From assembly GCF_041296385.1 (NCBI RefSeq), contig NC_091020.1, positions 35,575,001 through 35,639,000 on the forward strand: a stretch of DNA of 64,000 bases, read 5' to 3'. Position numbers and translations under genes: made by a program. This stretch comes from Aphelocoma coerulescens (taxonomy: Eukaryota > Chordata > Aves > Passeriformes > Corvidae). The notes below the pieces were generated by a model. That model did not search any database. It saw only the letters and a program-made list of their open reading frames with translations, and had not been told where the DNA came from. Below are positions 13,801-25,589 of this stretch, one piece after another (positions within the stretch are counted from its first letter, which is position 1; every line of letters begins with the position of its first letter).

Positions 13801-14120
13801 CATAGTTCACAAACACAACTGATACAGTTAATTGAAGGTTCACATTTGTAAAATATTCATAATTACAGTTTCAATGTTCTGTTCACTCAGGATCCAACCT
13901 AATAAAAATCACATTCCATGTGCTCTTCAAATTTAAACCCATCACTCCTCTTCATTAGGCTCTTGATGTGATGTAACATGGAAATAAACATCATTACCTG
14001 CTCCTAGGGGAGCACTTCTTGAATTCAGAAGTTCTGTCTCAGCAGAGATTTCACCTTTGGTCCCCAGTTTCTGAGACAATCACTCTGGTAGTCCAGAGCC
14101 TTAAAAACTTTTTGATATTG
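10894..14120. other. Single-copy non-coding DNA
   Basis: A 3.2-kb stretch with no recognised gene or interspersed repeat. It is AT-rich from 11.6 to 14.0 kb, with many short A and T runs. Open frames (108, 104 and 107 codons) occur only in the GC-richer parts, overlap each other on opposite strands and lack recognisable domains. Confidence 0.55.
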
Positions 14121-14424
14121 GCAGCTGCTCTGGGCACCCTGTGCCAGGGCCTGCCCACCCTCCCAGCCAGCAATTCCCAATTCCCAATCTCCCATCCAGC
14201 CCTGCCCTCTGGCACTGGGAAGCCATTCCCTGGGTCCTGTCCCTCCATGCCTTGTCCCCAGTCCCTCTCCAGCTCTCCTGGAGCCCCTTCAGGCCCTGCA
14301 AGGGGCTCTGAGCTCTCCCTGATCCTTCTCCTCTCCAGGTGAGCACTCCCAGCTCTCCCAACCTGGCTGGAGGGCAGAGGAGCTCCAACCCTGGAGCAGC
14401 TCCATGGCCTGCTCTGGACAGCAG
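14121..14424 (-). mobile_element. CR1 LINE fragment lacking its 3' end
   Basis: It belongs to the young subfamily in minus orientation: 'gcagctgctctgggcaccc' through 'tggcactgggaagccatt' to 'tccatggcctgctctggac'. The CR1-terminal 120-150 bases present in all full 3' copies (the 'ccatggcaggg' block and the tail) are missing. The copy abuts unrelated sequence ('ctttttgatattg') at 14120. Because CR1 copies normally keep the 3' end, this implies a later deletion or recombination. Confidence 0.88.
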
Positions 14425-14425
14425 G

Positions 14426-14510
14426 TAAATATAATGCAAATGTAAATGTAAATGCAAATGTAAATGTAAATGTAAATGTAAATGTAAATGTAAATGTAAA
14501 TGTAAATGTG
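14426..14510 (+). repeat. (ATGTAA)n hexamer array with octamer motifs
   Basis: About 13 units of a 6-bp ATGTAA repeat begin right at the 5' breakpoint of the CR1 copy. Two units read ATGCAAAT (14434-14441 and 14452-14459), the canonical POU-factor octamer. The rest read ATGTAAAT, one base away. In frame on the minus strand the array encodes alternating His-Leu or Ile-Tyr, which is an artefact. Confidence 0.93.
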
Positions 14511-17184
14511 TTGTCTTAACCAAAAAATCCCCCCCAAAAACCCGAACAACAATTTTAAAAAACCCCACTTAAACAAACAAAAAGTCAACCAAAAACCTCC
14601 AGATCCTACAAAATAAAACAAAAAAAAACCCAAACTCACATCTCTTACTCATAAGTGTGTTGGGAACAGGAGCAGCAGAGCTTTTCTGCCCACCAGCACC
14701 TTCCAAAAGGTCACGAGCCAGACTGACCAGAGGTGTGCCCAGAGGTCAGTGTGGTCCACGAGCGGGGAACGTGCTTTTGCTTTTTTACCTCCACAAGCCA
14801 ATTTCGCCTCCATTTATCTCATTAGGAGAATGAACAGCACTGCAAAATCCTCCAGGGCTGGGTAATAAACCTGGATCGGTCCTGAAGTGGGCCAGACTTG
14901 GGAAGAGGTTTTAAATGCATCACCAAACCTGGGAATGGCCGATGTCTCCAGTGAGGGGAGTCTCCAGCCTTCACTGCAAATATTCACCTACACACCACTC
15001 AAAATCCTGTCTGCCCTCTCCTCTCTGAAGAACAGCTCCATAAAAAATGTTAATGAACAGCTTTGGCAAAAAAATGTTCACTTTTGAGCCAAACTCTGGG
15101 GTTATTCTGTGCTCAGAAGCCAAGTGTGTAGCTGGTCATAAAAACCTATACACAACCTATGGTGAAGCAGCACCTCTGTGCTCACAAAGTGCAAGCAAAT
15201 CACACCTACAATTCAAACATTCAGCATTCACTCTCCACAAAAGAAACGGAATATTTGCTTTGAATCCGCCTGTTTTTTCCCCAACAAATATCCCGGACAA
15301 TAAATTCTTTCATGAGAACGCCAATATAAAAAGTTATGAAGTGAGCAACCACAGTGCCAGCCCAAATGTGGTTTAAAATCTGAGTGAATGCTCAGGTGGA
15401 AAGTGCTTGGGTGTGAGAAGCTGCCCAAAATTTTGGCTACACACAGTTGGTATGTGCACATATGAGATATCCATGGCATTTTTTGCATGGACTCTCTTTA
15501 ATGCATTAATTCTATGAAAGCCATCACACCCATCAGCATCCAGTACAGAGGCAGAAACACAAGTAAATGCCATCCTCACTGCACCATATTTTATGCCTTG
15601 TTTTTATTTCCTTGCCTTGCCTTTCAGTGTAAACAGTAGATGTTGTTCTAAGAGGTCACTTTTATGTGCTGGTGCACCGCTGAACTGTTTAGGTTAAAAA
15701 TGACACTACTGTTTAAGACCCAGTAATTTTCAGAACGTCTGATTTACTGCTCTGGCACTCTATAAGCCTCATTTCATACCTCCAAGAATGAACTAGTCAA
15801 AGTGTTAAATAAACATGAAGTATAAGGCTTGTTTTCTTTCCAAAAGTGCAAGCACTGTGTTACTCTAATGATTAAATATTGTTTAAATATACAACTGAGT
15901 GACTGGTTTCACAGTCGATTCTTTCCCTCTGCTTCATTTTATGTATTAATTATTTTGTGTTCAGACAAAGGCTTTAATTAAGAAGCATAAAGAGTTTCTG
16001 AAGAGTGAAGAAGTAATGGTTTCATCTGCATTAAACTGATTATAAACAGCTATTTCTGAAGGAAAAAGGCATCAGGGACAACAAAAAAAAAAAAAAAAAA
16101 GAAAGGAGAAAAAAAAATCTTAACTAAGCTGGAATCTGTCAGAGGTGGAAGGATCTGATCCTGTCCCACGCTCCAGCACAAGCATCCAAATGGTCCAGGG
16201 CAAAGTAATCCCATTTACTGACCCCAGATGTCGTGTCCTAAGCCCCGCAACACCCCAAAATAGCCAACATGCAGGAGTCCAGCTCTTAACTGGGGCTGTG
16301 GAGGCACTGGTGCATCCTGTGTCCCCCTTCCCACAACTAACCCCTGAAATCCCTGTGGGATTTCATGGCCAAGAGCCTTGGGATGATTTAAAACTCAGTA
16401 TATTTAGCAAAGTATCACCAGCCATGACGTGCCTGAGATAAAGAAGAAATAGAGTCACCTCATGTGATTCTGTGAATCCTAAAGAAAATTCACCAATGGG
16501 AGCAGAGCTCTAAACCCAGGCCCTGGCTCCTACACATCTCTAAAAGCCATTTTAAGCAGGAGATTACTAAAACTTCTTAATGCAAAGTAGCACAGGTCAT
16601 TAAATTAAAAGAGGTCTGTGCCATAGCAACAACCTCTCACAAATCTTGGAAGAGTCAGCAAGAGGATGAGCCCAAGTGGGAAAGGTGCACATGAGACAGC
16701 TTCAGTGAAATCCATCCTCCAGGAGAAGGGTTTGAGGCTTGTGCTTTCTGTATTTTTAAACACAGGAGGGAAAAAGAGTTGAATAGTCAAATAGAGGGTA
16801 TTTTGAATTTTAAGTGCAAGAAAACACGTTCATTTCTTTTGCCATTGCAGACCTGATATCAAACTCACCCAAGTTTGTTGGAAGTCATTCCTCTGCCTAT
16901 AAAGCACTTGGCATCCAGGCCTGTTTCTGGGAATTAAAATTACGGGGGTAGAGGCAGAGAACATTACAGAACAACCTTAACGGCGACTGTAATTCCCTCA
17001 TTTACAACCCCGTTCCCACATGCTTATAAATTTGCCAAACCTCATCTCAGCCTGAAATCCTCCCTTCTGGGTGATGCCTTGGGCAGGCAGAATTTATTGG
17101 AGCTATTGCCTCTCTCATCGATCACTGGAGTTTCCAATCAGGATGGCTCCCTGACTGCCAGGAATGGGGGAGGGGGGTGGAAAA
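14511..17184. other. Single-copy non-coding DNA with A18 run
   Basis: No gene is recognised. A run of 18 A residues sits at 16083-16100, followed by further A-rich sequence. It might be the tail of a retroposed sequence, but nothing upstream is recognisable as a source transcript. The 15.6-16.05 kb part is AT-rich and enhancer-like in composition. Confidence 0.5.
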
Positions 17185-17296
17185 CATGGATAGGACGCAG
17201 ATGGGACATGGTGTAGGAGGGGGCTTGGCACTGCCCTGGTGGACTCCATCATCTCAGAGGTCTCTTCCAGCCAAAATGATCCCATGATTCTATGAA
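17185..17296 (+). mobile_element. CR1 LINE 3'-terminal fragment, older type
   Basis: It reads 'ggacatggtgta', then 'ggtggactccatcatctcag', then 'aggtctcttccagcc', ending 'cccatgattctatgaaa'. This is an intact CR1 3' end with a single ATTCTATGA unit. Confidence 0.8.
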
Positions 17297-17626
17297 ACAG
17301 AACCACTGGGCTGCCCCTGCCCTGGCACAGCACCGGGCATCTCCAAACAAGGAGGATGCTGAAGCTGCTCAATGGAAAATTTCCAGAGTGGAAAGTAGGA
17401 CTTGAAATTTGGCAGAAAACTGGCCTGTCTGTCAGTAACTTGATTTTTGGGCAGATTTGTGCAGGAAGCCAAGGAGGAGAATGAGGTTTTAGTTGGTTGA
17501 TAAACTTTGGTGGGCCAGGCTGACCATCTTTGCCAACTCTGTGCCTGCTCAGACCTCAGCAACAGGAGGAGAGTTGTAGAAAAATGTCTCGTGGTTTGCA
17601 TTACAGATTACAGGTGATCCTTAGGG

Positions 17627-17925
17627 AATCATAGAATCTCAGACTGGTTTGGAAGGGACCTTCAAGCTCAGTCCTGTCCCACCCCCTGCCATGGGCAGGG
17701 ACACCTCCCACTGTCCCAGGCTGCTCCCAGCCCCAATGTCCAGCCTGGCCTTGGGCACTGCCAGGGATCCAGGGGCAGCCCCAGCTGCTCTGGGCACCCT
17801 GTGCCAGGGCCTGCTCACCCTCCCAGGGAACAATTCCTGCCCAGGATCCCATCCATCCCTGCCCTCCTTCACTTTAGTCATTCCCCCTTGTCCTAGCAGG
17901 CCCTTGAACAGGCCCATTGCTGCAC
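17627..17925 (-). mobile_element. CR1 LINE 3' fragment
   Basis: It starts with the CR1 tail 'aatcatagaatctcagact' and carries the young 3' block. It then shifts to the older internal CR1 wording 'cattcccccttgtcctagc'. The mix suggests an intermediate subfamily or a recombinant of two. Confidence 0.9.
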
Positions 17926-19549
17926 ACAAGCACAACCTGCTGGAACAAACCTACAGAGGTTCTTCTTTCTCAGTTTTCTGTCTTGGTGGTCTTAAATCAG
18001 ACCCTCAGCGTCATTTGAATGTCAGGGCTTTGCTGCAGTTTAATCCCTTTTATTAACAGTCACATCCTGCAGCTCTGACACGACTGAAGGCAGAAGATCT
18101 GCGGGGAAATGTAGAATCAAGAGCCATAAGACACTGGGTTACAGTTCAGGAGAATTTGCAATTTAAGTATATGATGGCTGAAAAAGATGGAGATGTGTTG
18201 TGAAATGTATCATTTCTCCAACCCCTCTGCAGGCTGGTTAATTAAAGCCACCAACATCCTACCAAAAAAACCACAAAAGAGGGTAAAACACAATTATCAA
18301 GTGAGTGATTCCTTATGTTAAAGTAACTTGAAATTCACACCATTCTCCAACCCTTAAAAATAAATGGATAGATAAATAAATAAATAAATAAATGAGAACA
18401 AGTTGATTAAATTAGTAAATAAATGAGAATTATGAAATAAATATTTTTTTAAGTAGGTACCCAAAGCATTGTGCTGGTGCACAGCTGGTCTGAATGAGCT
18501 CAAGCACAGACTGGTGGCCTGAATCCTTCCTATGATAAAACCCCCAGGTGGTGGGACCTACAGGGATGCAAAGTACTCTTCCATGTAAAAGTGAAGATAA
18601 TTCCACAGGAGAAAAATGGGGAAAAAATCAGATCAACTGGGAAAAAAATTGGTTCAATATATTGCTCGATGTTTTCCATAATATGGAGACTTTCCTATAA
18701 AATATTCAGGAAAGAAACAAGGATTATTCCCACCAAACCTTCCTTCTTCAGGCAACAGCATCTGAAAAATAAATAGGAACAAACTGCATCATAGGATGCA
18801 GAGAGTGCTGGGGATGTTAACCCAGGCTGGAAAAATGTTGGAGGGAAGTTTTAAGTGCCCTACCTGATGCAATAAAACTCCCAATACAGTATGTCCAAAA
18901 CTTTGTGTTCTTCATTTAACAAAAGGCAGTGCCACAGATAAATATCAGAAGAGATTTGTTAATGCTGCACTATTGGCAGCTAAGAACAGATCGCTGTATG
19001 CTGGCAGACTGAACAACTGCCAACCTGTAATAAATGGATGGCTCAGCCTAAGGATTTACTGCCAATGGGGGGAAAAAGGAGAGTGATGTGAACAGAAATA
19101 AGCTGAGAGAATCGAAGAAAACACAAAATTTCTTGCAGGCTTCCTTCAAAATACAAATTGGTTGGCAAGAGCCAGGGGAAAGAAGGAGAAATCCCTAATA
19201 ATCCAAAGAAAGCTGCTGGGCTCCTCCTCTGCCCAGACCCCTGTGCTGCAGCAGCACCCATGGGCAAGGCTTCCCAAATAATAATAAAAAATTTAAAACC
19301 CCTTTTTTTTTTCCAGATATCATCTGTTTAAACTGGCTTTTCTGCCTTAATCCTCACAGGCAGAGATGGTCAAATACCTCACACAGGCATGCAAGAGGAT
19401 GAAGGGGGAGACCCCAATATGCACTGCCAGGGCTGGTGCTTTGGACTTCTCTGCACCCTTCAGACCTTGTGCTGCAAGGCTTTAATTGGATTTAAAGCCT
19501 CCTTCAACTTTTCCAAAGGGCTGCCTTTTTTCTCACATCCAAAGAGCCT
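17926..19549. other. AT-rich single-copy non-coding DNA
   Basis: It contains an (AAAT)n microsatellite (18370-18395). No gene is recognised. Confidence 0.5.
18370..18395 (+). repeat. (AAAT)n microsatellite
   Basis: Five to six tandem AAAT units follow a GATA unit. A near copy of the flank 'aaataaatgaga' recurs about 35 bases downstream. Confidence 0.85.
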
Positions 19550-19785
19550 CTTGGGACAAGAGGAACAGGCAGAGAGTTCCACCTGGGTATGAGGAAAAAC
19601 TTCCCTGTGGAGTGACCGAGCACTGAACAGAGCCCAGAGAGGCTGTGGAGTCTCCCTAACTGGGGATATTCCAGAATCCTCTGGACACAGTCCCGTGCCC
19701 TGTGCTCCGGGATGGCCCTGCTGGAGCAGGGGGATTGGGCCAGGTGACCCCCTGGGGTCCCTTCCAACCTGACCCACCCTGCGAG
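19550..19785 (+). mobile_element. CR1 LINE 3' fragment, divergent subfamily
   Basis: Sense CR1 features are 'gggacaagaggaacaggc', 'tatgaggaaaaacttcc', 'ctggagcagggggattggg' and the ending 'gggtcccttccaacctgac'. It lacks the ATTCTATGA tail. Compared with other copies it represents a separate CR1 lineage. Confidence 0.75.
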
Positions 19786-21131
19786 CTCTGCTTCCTGCGG
19801 GGTGGATAGAGCTGAGCCTCTGCTCTAAGGAACCCAAAATTGCTGATGCACCATGGTAAGTTTAAAAATATTCCTCACTGAAGCAACTTCTCAAGAATTT
19901 TGGGATTTGGAATTATTCTTCCATCATCACCAGCCCTGCTGGAGAAAGGTTTGGTCTCAAAGCTCTGCAGGATAAGGGGGGGGATTTGTCCCCAGCAGAG
20001 ATGCATTCGTGGGCACATTCTGACTGTCTTTTTCAATATTATTACAGAAAAAGCATCTAAATGGTCTGGAGAGAGGCCACCACTGACTTGAACCTGATTG
20101 TCCACCCACACAGGGGTGTAACTGAGAGACCAACACCTGCATAGAAGGGATAAAAGGCATTTTATTTTCCTACAGCATTAACTACACCCAGCAGGTGCCA
20201 ATTTCTGTGTGGCCCATTATTGATCCTCACACACACAGAGTAAAAATAATTTCAGGACAAAAATTCGTGGCTGAAGCTATGAACCTGAGCTGAAGTCCCA
20301 GAGAAGAGGATCAGTCTGTGGAGAGTCTGGAGCAGCACTAACAAGCCCTGCTAACTCTATTTAGCACAGAAAAAAAAGGAAGAAAGTCAAAAGGAAGAAA
20401 AAGTTTCCCAGCAAACTGAAAGATATGAACTTGATAATTACTTGGAATCAAATTAATATCAGGATGGCTGCCATTATTCTCCGAGGACAACCATTTCATC
20501 TATTGTGCAGGTGTACTCTCCAAGAGTGGATCATGCTGATGAAAGACACAGAGAATTTCAATGACACCTTGAGGGATCTTATGAATAAAATATCAAAAAA
20601 TGGACATCTCCTTTGTATAGGAAGATTTTAATGCAAAAACTGTAACAGGTTTATAAGTTACACCAAGAAAATAAGGAAGGTTTATTCTGTCTTTGGCTGG
20701 AGACAGACAGATATTGCCCAGTCAAAGTTTTTCATAACCACAAGAGACTCTTCTTTCAAACGCTCACGTTTGCTCTGTGCCGGACTCTTCTAAGCAGATT
20801 AACAGCACACTCATAAACCAACAAAACTGAGAAGTGACCCTTTCTCCTCCAAGCCCTGAAAATCAGAAAACTTTCACAAGAAAACCACTTGCACTCGCAA
20901 TCAAATCTCCACAGGGCACGTTACAGAAACAGGAAACAGAGAGCAAAGCACGGCAAAAGTGGATTGAAAACAAATAAGGAAAAATAATCTTGTTCTAAAG
21001 GAAGGGGAAAACAGTGATGGAGGGGAACAGACTTAGAAAAACCTACACCCAAATTAATATTAAAGACATTGACCTGGCTGAGGGACCTTTCTCATGCCCT
21101 AGTTTTCATCAGTGTATCATGCAGAAGTGAT
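19786..21131. other. Single-copy non-coding DNA
   Basis: No gene or repeat is recognised. The longest open frame is 78 codons. Confidence 0.5.
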
Positions 21132-21420
21132 GTCATAGTCATGGAATTCTTCAATGGTTTGGGTTGGAAGAGACAGAACTCAGGACTGCACAATCAATTA
21201 GGTTGGAAAACACCCCAACACCACTGAGTCCAGCCTGTGACCATCCCCACCTTGTCACCCAGACAAGAGCACCGAGTGCCATGTCCAGGTGTTCCTTACA
21301 CACCTCCAGGGATGGGGACTCCACCAATTCCCTGGGCAGTCCATTCCAAGACCTAAAAGATCAGCTCATTCTAACCCCCTGCCATGGTCCCAGGTTGCTC
21401 CAATCCCCATGGTCTGAGGC
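21132..21420 (-). mobile_element. CR1 LINE fragments, possibly two joined
   Basis: It begins 'catggaattcttcaatgg', then 'gggttggaagagac'. It continues with an older CR1 wording ('ccaacaccactgagtccag', 'ccttgtcacccagacaag', 'acctccagggatggggac') ending near 21360. A second block, 'cccctgccatggtcccaggt', repeats the 3'-proximal part of CR1 at 21378-21415. Two insertions or a rearranged copy would explain the repeated segment. Confidence 0.75.
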
Positions 21421-22214
21421 AGTGACCCTCTGTGGACACCCCCTGGTTTCTCTTCAGGAAGGGACAGTGCCACAGAGGGGTTTGCTGATGGCTGCTGGGG
21501 GACAGGTGATGCTGGACGGAGGGAAAGTGGGGAGGAAAAGGCTTTGGGGATATTTTGGGTTGGTGGGAAAAGTACAGCTGGGCTGGAGAAGATGGATCCA
21601 CACTGATCAGGGCAGGACAGGAGTTAGGTAGGGAATCATGCTAATTGATGCTAATTGCAGGGGAAGAACAGCTTGACATGAGGACATGTGGAAACGAAAG
21701 CTCTCTCCTGTTGAGAAGAGCAGAGATGCTCACCCATGAACCTAAAATAGCCCTCAAGTGCAATCCCCATGGCTGTTGTGAAATTATCATCTGCCACCAC
21801 CTTCCATAAGGGCTGAAACTCCACCCCTTCAGGCTGAAGCTCTTGGGCAGGTAATGGAGGGGAAGACAAGACAGGAAGGGCTGGAGAGCAATTCCCACAG
21901 AGCATCCCATCCTGACACAGCCAGAACGGGATGTGCAGTGAGAGATGGTGCCCTGGGATCAAGCCCCACTCACAGGGGCACTGCCAGGGCTCTTCAGTGT
22001 CTCCTCAGGACATCTGGGCAGGTGCACGGGGTGATGGCAAGGAAAGGATAAGAGGCTGTGGGGATGTGAGGCTTGCACTGGCAAGGATAGAGAGAGAAGT
22101 GGAAAGTCAGCAGCGTGCCATGGAATCCCCTCCATGGCCACTCAGGAAACAGAGAGGGAAGGGGAAACGCTGCTGCTGGCACCATCAGGGATCGCTGCTT
22201 AAAGTCCCAGTCGG
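21421..22214. other. GC-richer non-coding DNA
   Basis: This has overlapping open frames on both strands up to 155 codons (21164-21631, partly within CR1). None has a recognised motif. No gene is called. Confidence 0.45.
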
Positions 22215-22380
22215 GGACCACTGGAACAGGGTCTCAGGGCAGTGGTCACGGAGCGTTTGGACAACACGTTGGGACAATGCTCCCAGGCACAGGGTGGGAT
22301 TGTCAGGGTGTCCTGAGCAGGGCCAGGAGTTGGACTGGGTGATCCCTGCTGATTCACCTCACGATATTCCATGACCCTGA
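22215..22380 (+). mobile_element. CR1 LINE 3' fragment, divergent subfamily
   Basis: Sense CR1 order is 'gaccactggaacagggtctc', 'cagtggtcacggagcg', 'tttggacaacac', 'agggccaggagttggactgg', ending 'gatattccatgaccctga'. It differs from the young subfamily and has an eroded tail. Confidence 0.8.
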
Positions 22381-23033
22381 TTCACTTTTGCTGGATGAGA
22401 TCATCCTTTCCTGATGCCAATAAAACCCCAGGTACCACAGGAGGGGCTGTGCCTCCCCCTCGGAGGTTGCCCCGGACCTCGTGTGCTGCTGGGCCCCTCG
22501 GCGTGGCACAGGGCTGTGTGTCCCTGCTCCTCTGCCTGGCAGCGCTTTGCGTGGCAGAAGCTGTGGAGGTTCAAGGGTGTTTCACTAGCACAGCTTATTG
22601 GGGACTGCATTTTCTCCAGGGTACAAGCCAAGCTCTACATCAAAGCCTGATTGAGCAGAAAATATGTGCTAATGTTCACAGCAGTACTCTATTATAGTAT
22701 AAGTATGCTTGTAAATATTCACTACATGTTATTACGCCATTTGAACCAAGAATATTGCAGGGTTAAAGGTCGGCCCTAATGCTCTCTCAGGAGGCAGCAG
22801 TTTTGAATATAACCAAATGGGATAATGGTCAGGAATACCCAGAGGGGGCAATGTAGCACATCGTAAAGAATTGTGCTGTGAGTTTTAAGTTTTCAGGACA
22901 ACAAAGATGCCAACGAGATGGCTCATAAGCAGTCATTATTAATGGAATGACAAGGGTAATGTTAAGCAGGATGTCTTTGCTATAATAAATCTTGTCCCTG
23001 CGCCATTAGTAGTCCTTACAACTGCAAATAGCA

Positions 23034-23051
23034 GTTAGGTTATAACCTAAC
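23034..23051. promoter_or_regulatory. 18-bp perfect palindrome, possible dimer site
   Basis: GTTAGGTTATAACCTAAC is exactly self-complementary over 18 bases. Its core AGGTTA/TAACCT is an inverted half-site pair with no spacer, close to the palindromic nuclear-receptor element (AGGTCA/TGACCT). The function is inferred. Only the symmetry is seen directly. Confidence 0.4.
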
Positions 23052-23396
23052 ATGGCAGAATTTTATCCTCTCAATCTCTAATGTATTTTATAATGCTGTT
23101 AAAGTCAGGAATAGCAACTGTTTAAGCTCACTTAATCTGTGAGAAGTTTAAACACGAATTTTAAATGCGAAATCTGCTTTGATAGTAGTTTCTCTTAATT
23201 AAATAGATGAAGTAGCTCTTTCTAAGCATACACTGGGCTGTACTACAGGGTCTGGGGAGCACTGGTGAATTTAAAACATTAAATATTTTCCTTCAGATGT
23301 AACTCTTGCATTCTAAAAATATTGATAGCTTTTATCCTAATTTTAAAAGCTATTTCTAAATTATTTTATGGATTATTTCTCGTTGTAATATTGAAA

Positions 23397-23452
23397 TTTT
23401 CCTTTTCCTTTTTCCTTTTTTTTTCTTTTCCTTTTCCTTCTTTTTCATTTCC
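23397..23452 (+). repeat. CTTTT-rich pyrimidine tract
   Basis: About 55 bases are almost wholly C and T with irregular CTTTT/CCTTTT units. Confidence 0.8.
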
Positions 23453-25589
23453 AAATGCTGATCTCAACATGGAAAAAAAATCAACAACTCTTTCCCAAAA
23501 AATGGCCTAATTCCAGATTGACATTTTATGATCATTCAGAGTCTGATCCAAGGACAATACAGGACTTTCCGAATCTTTTGTCAACTCACAGGGAAAGTAG
23601 TGATATGATTTTAAGGATTAAATAAATAAATAAGTGGAATGGTATTACAGAAGAGCAATTATTCATCTTAACATATCAAATTTGGCTATGTTAAATGGAT
23701 CCTGAATCTTAGCTAACTGTTTTATAAATATTTAAACAGCTTCACTGTGAGATATCCATTTCACCTGCTTTGTTTTTCTTCTCCTGATCTTCCAGAAATA
23801 GCTGTGGAAATACCCAGTTCCATCAGCTCAGGGTACCACTGTGGCAGAGCTTCGGGATCGATGGAACCCAGAGTATTAATCAGGAGCCAGCAGAGTATTA
23901 ACCAATATGACCAGGCCCATCTCCAACTATCCTGTGTTCAACACGCTCCTTGACAGCTTTTCTCTTCTGAGAACTGTCAGGAAGCCCACTGAGCTTCCAC
24001 GTGACTCATTTGGGACTCAGCAAAGTGGAGGGATCTCAGTGGGTCTTGCACAAAACCCACCAGTACTCAGAATGTATTTCACCTGGTAGCAGAATTCTGT
24101 TACTAAATATTTTGGCATGCAAAGGACTTGAAGAGCCAAGTGCAACACAGAAAAGTCCCATGGATAAGGAATTATCTTCAGCTAGAAGCTGTGTTATCTC
24201 TGGTGTCTGAGGATCATCTTTTGTCAGTGATCACTGTGTCAGGAATGTTCAGTTCCTCCCACTGTAAAAGGTCTTCACTGTGACCTTTACTCTCAGAAAC
24301 CAAAGGAGCAGAGAGATGTTCTTGCCCCATTTCTTCACCCAGCTCCTGGCACTTCATGGAGCACCTCTTCACCCAGGTGCCACACTGGGACCTCGGCCCT
24401 GGATGACTGATCAGGGCCCAGGAGAGCCTCTGCCCCCTCAGCCACAGGACCCACATCCTCCCTGTCTCCTGCCAGGTGACACTAAAGTCTCTTCCACAGC
24501 AAACAATGGCCACACCATTGTTCTGAAAGCTTTGGATCAAACCATGGCAATGAAACAGGGCATTTACAGGATGGAATTCTAGAATTGCTTTTTTTTATTT
24601 TCCAAAGTAGGATGCACACAAATAGCACCAGCTCAATACCCTGACTGAATTGCCAAAGAAGTGGAGGCCTTTTAATATCATGGGCACCCTACAAAAGCAC
24701 ATCAGAAGTTTGATGAAAGCCATGACTAAAGGGATTTGGCCACCTAGAAGTGATTTCCAGCAGACCCCATTCTTTCCCAGGTTGTTACTGCCCCTGCTCC
24801 ATCGCAGGGAGCCCATGGCACGGGTGGCACGGCAGGAGCAGGGACACAGTGAGGATACAGCAGGAGCTGGAGCGGCCCCGTGGATCTGCTTTTCCCACCC
24901 AAATGCAAAGCAGAGCTCGGAGTGCTCGAGAGGTCTGCTCTCTGGTGAGGTTCAACATTAAGATGTGACAAGCTCCTTATATACAAGAGGATAAATGATA
25001 TGCAAAGTCCATACTCTTTGTTCTGACAAGTGTCCAGAGGGAAAATTCTGGAGATAAAGCTGTAGCTTTCTAAGGCACCGGGGTAGGGTGGGCAGAATGA
25101 AGATTTTATCAAAGAAGTTGAGCATTGAAACACTGAAAAACACCACATTGCCTTCACTTGCACCTTCCCACCCCCATCAGTGTCCTGCCCTTACCTCCCA
25201 CAGCCAGCCAGAATCATTCCAGTCCATAGGGAGGGGCTTTTTTCCTTTTTTTTTTAAATAACCAAATATATATAGGAAGAGATCACTACATAAAGAGTCT
25301 TTTTTTCCCTCTGAGGAGAGACTCAAGAGCTGAGGTTATCCCTGCCTGGCCCTGGTGTCACCTGGAAAGACCAGGCTGTGTTTCCCAGCAACCAGTGCTG
25401 GGGCAGACACCTCTCTGAAATCCCTGTGATGGGACAGAGGGGGAGAAAATAACAGACAAATTCAGGAAAATGGCTAAATAAAGACTGGAGATGTCCATTG
25501 GGGTGTGGAGGCTTGGATACATCCAAAGTCCCATCCAGAAAAGAAATTGGTGCAGATTTTCACCCCCCTCTGTTTTAGCAACCTGACCC

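Larger units (their letters stand above)
22381..25589. other. Single-copy DNA with enhancer-like block
   Basis: The 22690-23260 part is AT-rich and free of repeats. It holds an 18-bp perfect palindrome at 23034-23051. A pyrimidine tract lies at 23397-23452. No gene is recognised. Open frames (107, 103 and 139 codons) overlap on opposite strands. Confidence 0.55.

Noticed and set aside
14101..14639. Frames with (His-Leu)n and (Ile-Tyr)n runs
   Set aside because: Produced by the ATGTAA hexamer array read on the minus strand.
16083..16100. A18 run as the poly(A) tail of a processed pseudogene
   Set aside because: No recognisable transcript-like sequence or target-site duplication is seen around it.
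22848..22862. CCCAGAGGGGGCAAT as a CTCF site
   Set aside because: The 3' half matches the CTCF core but three upstream positions do not. It is too weak without binding data.
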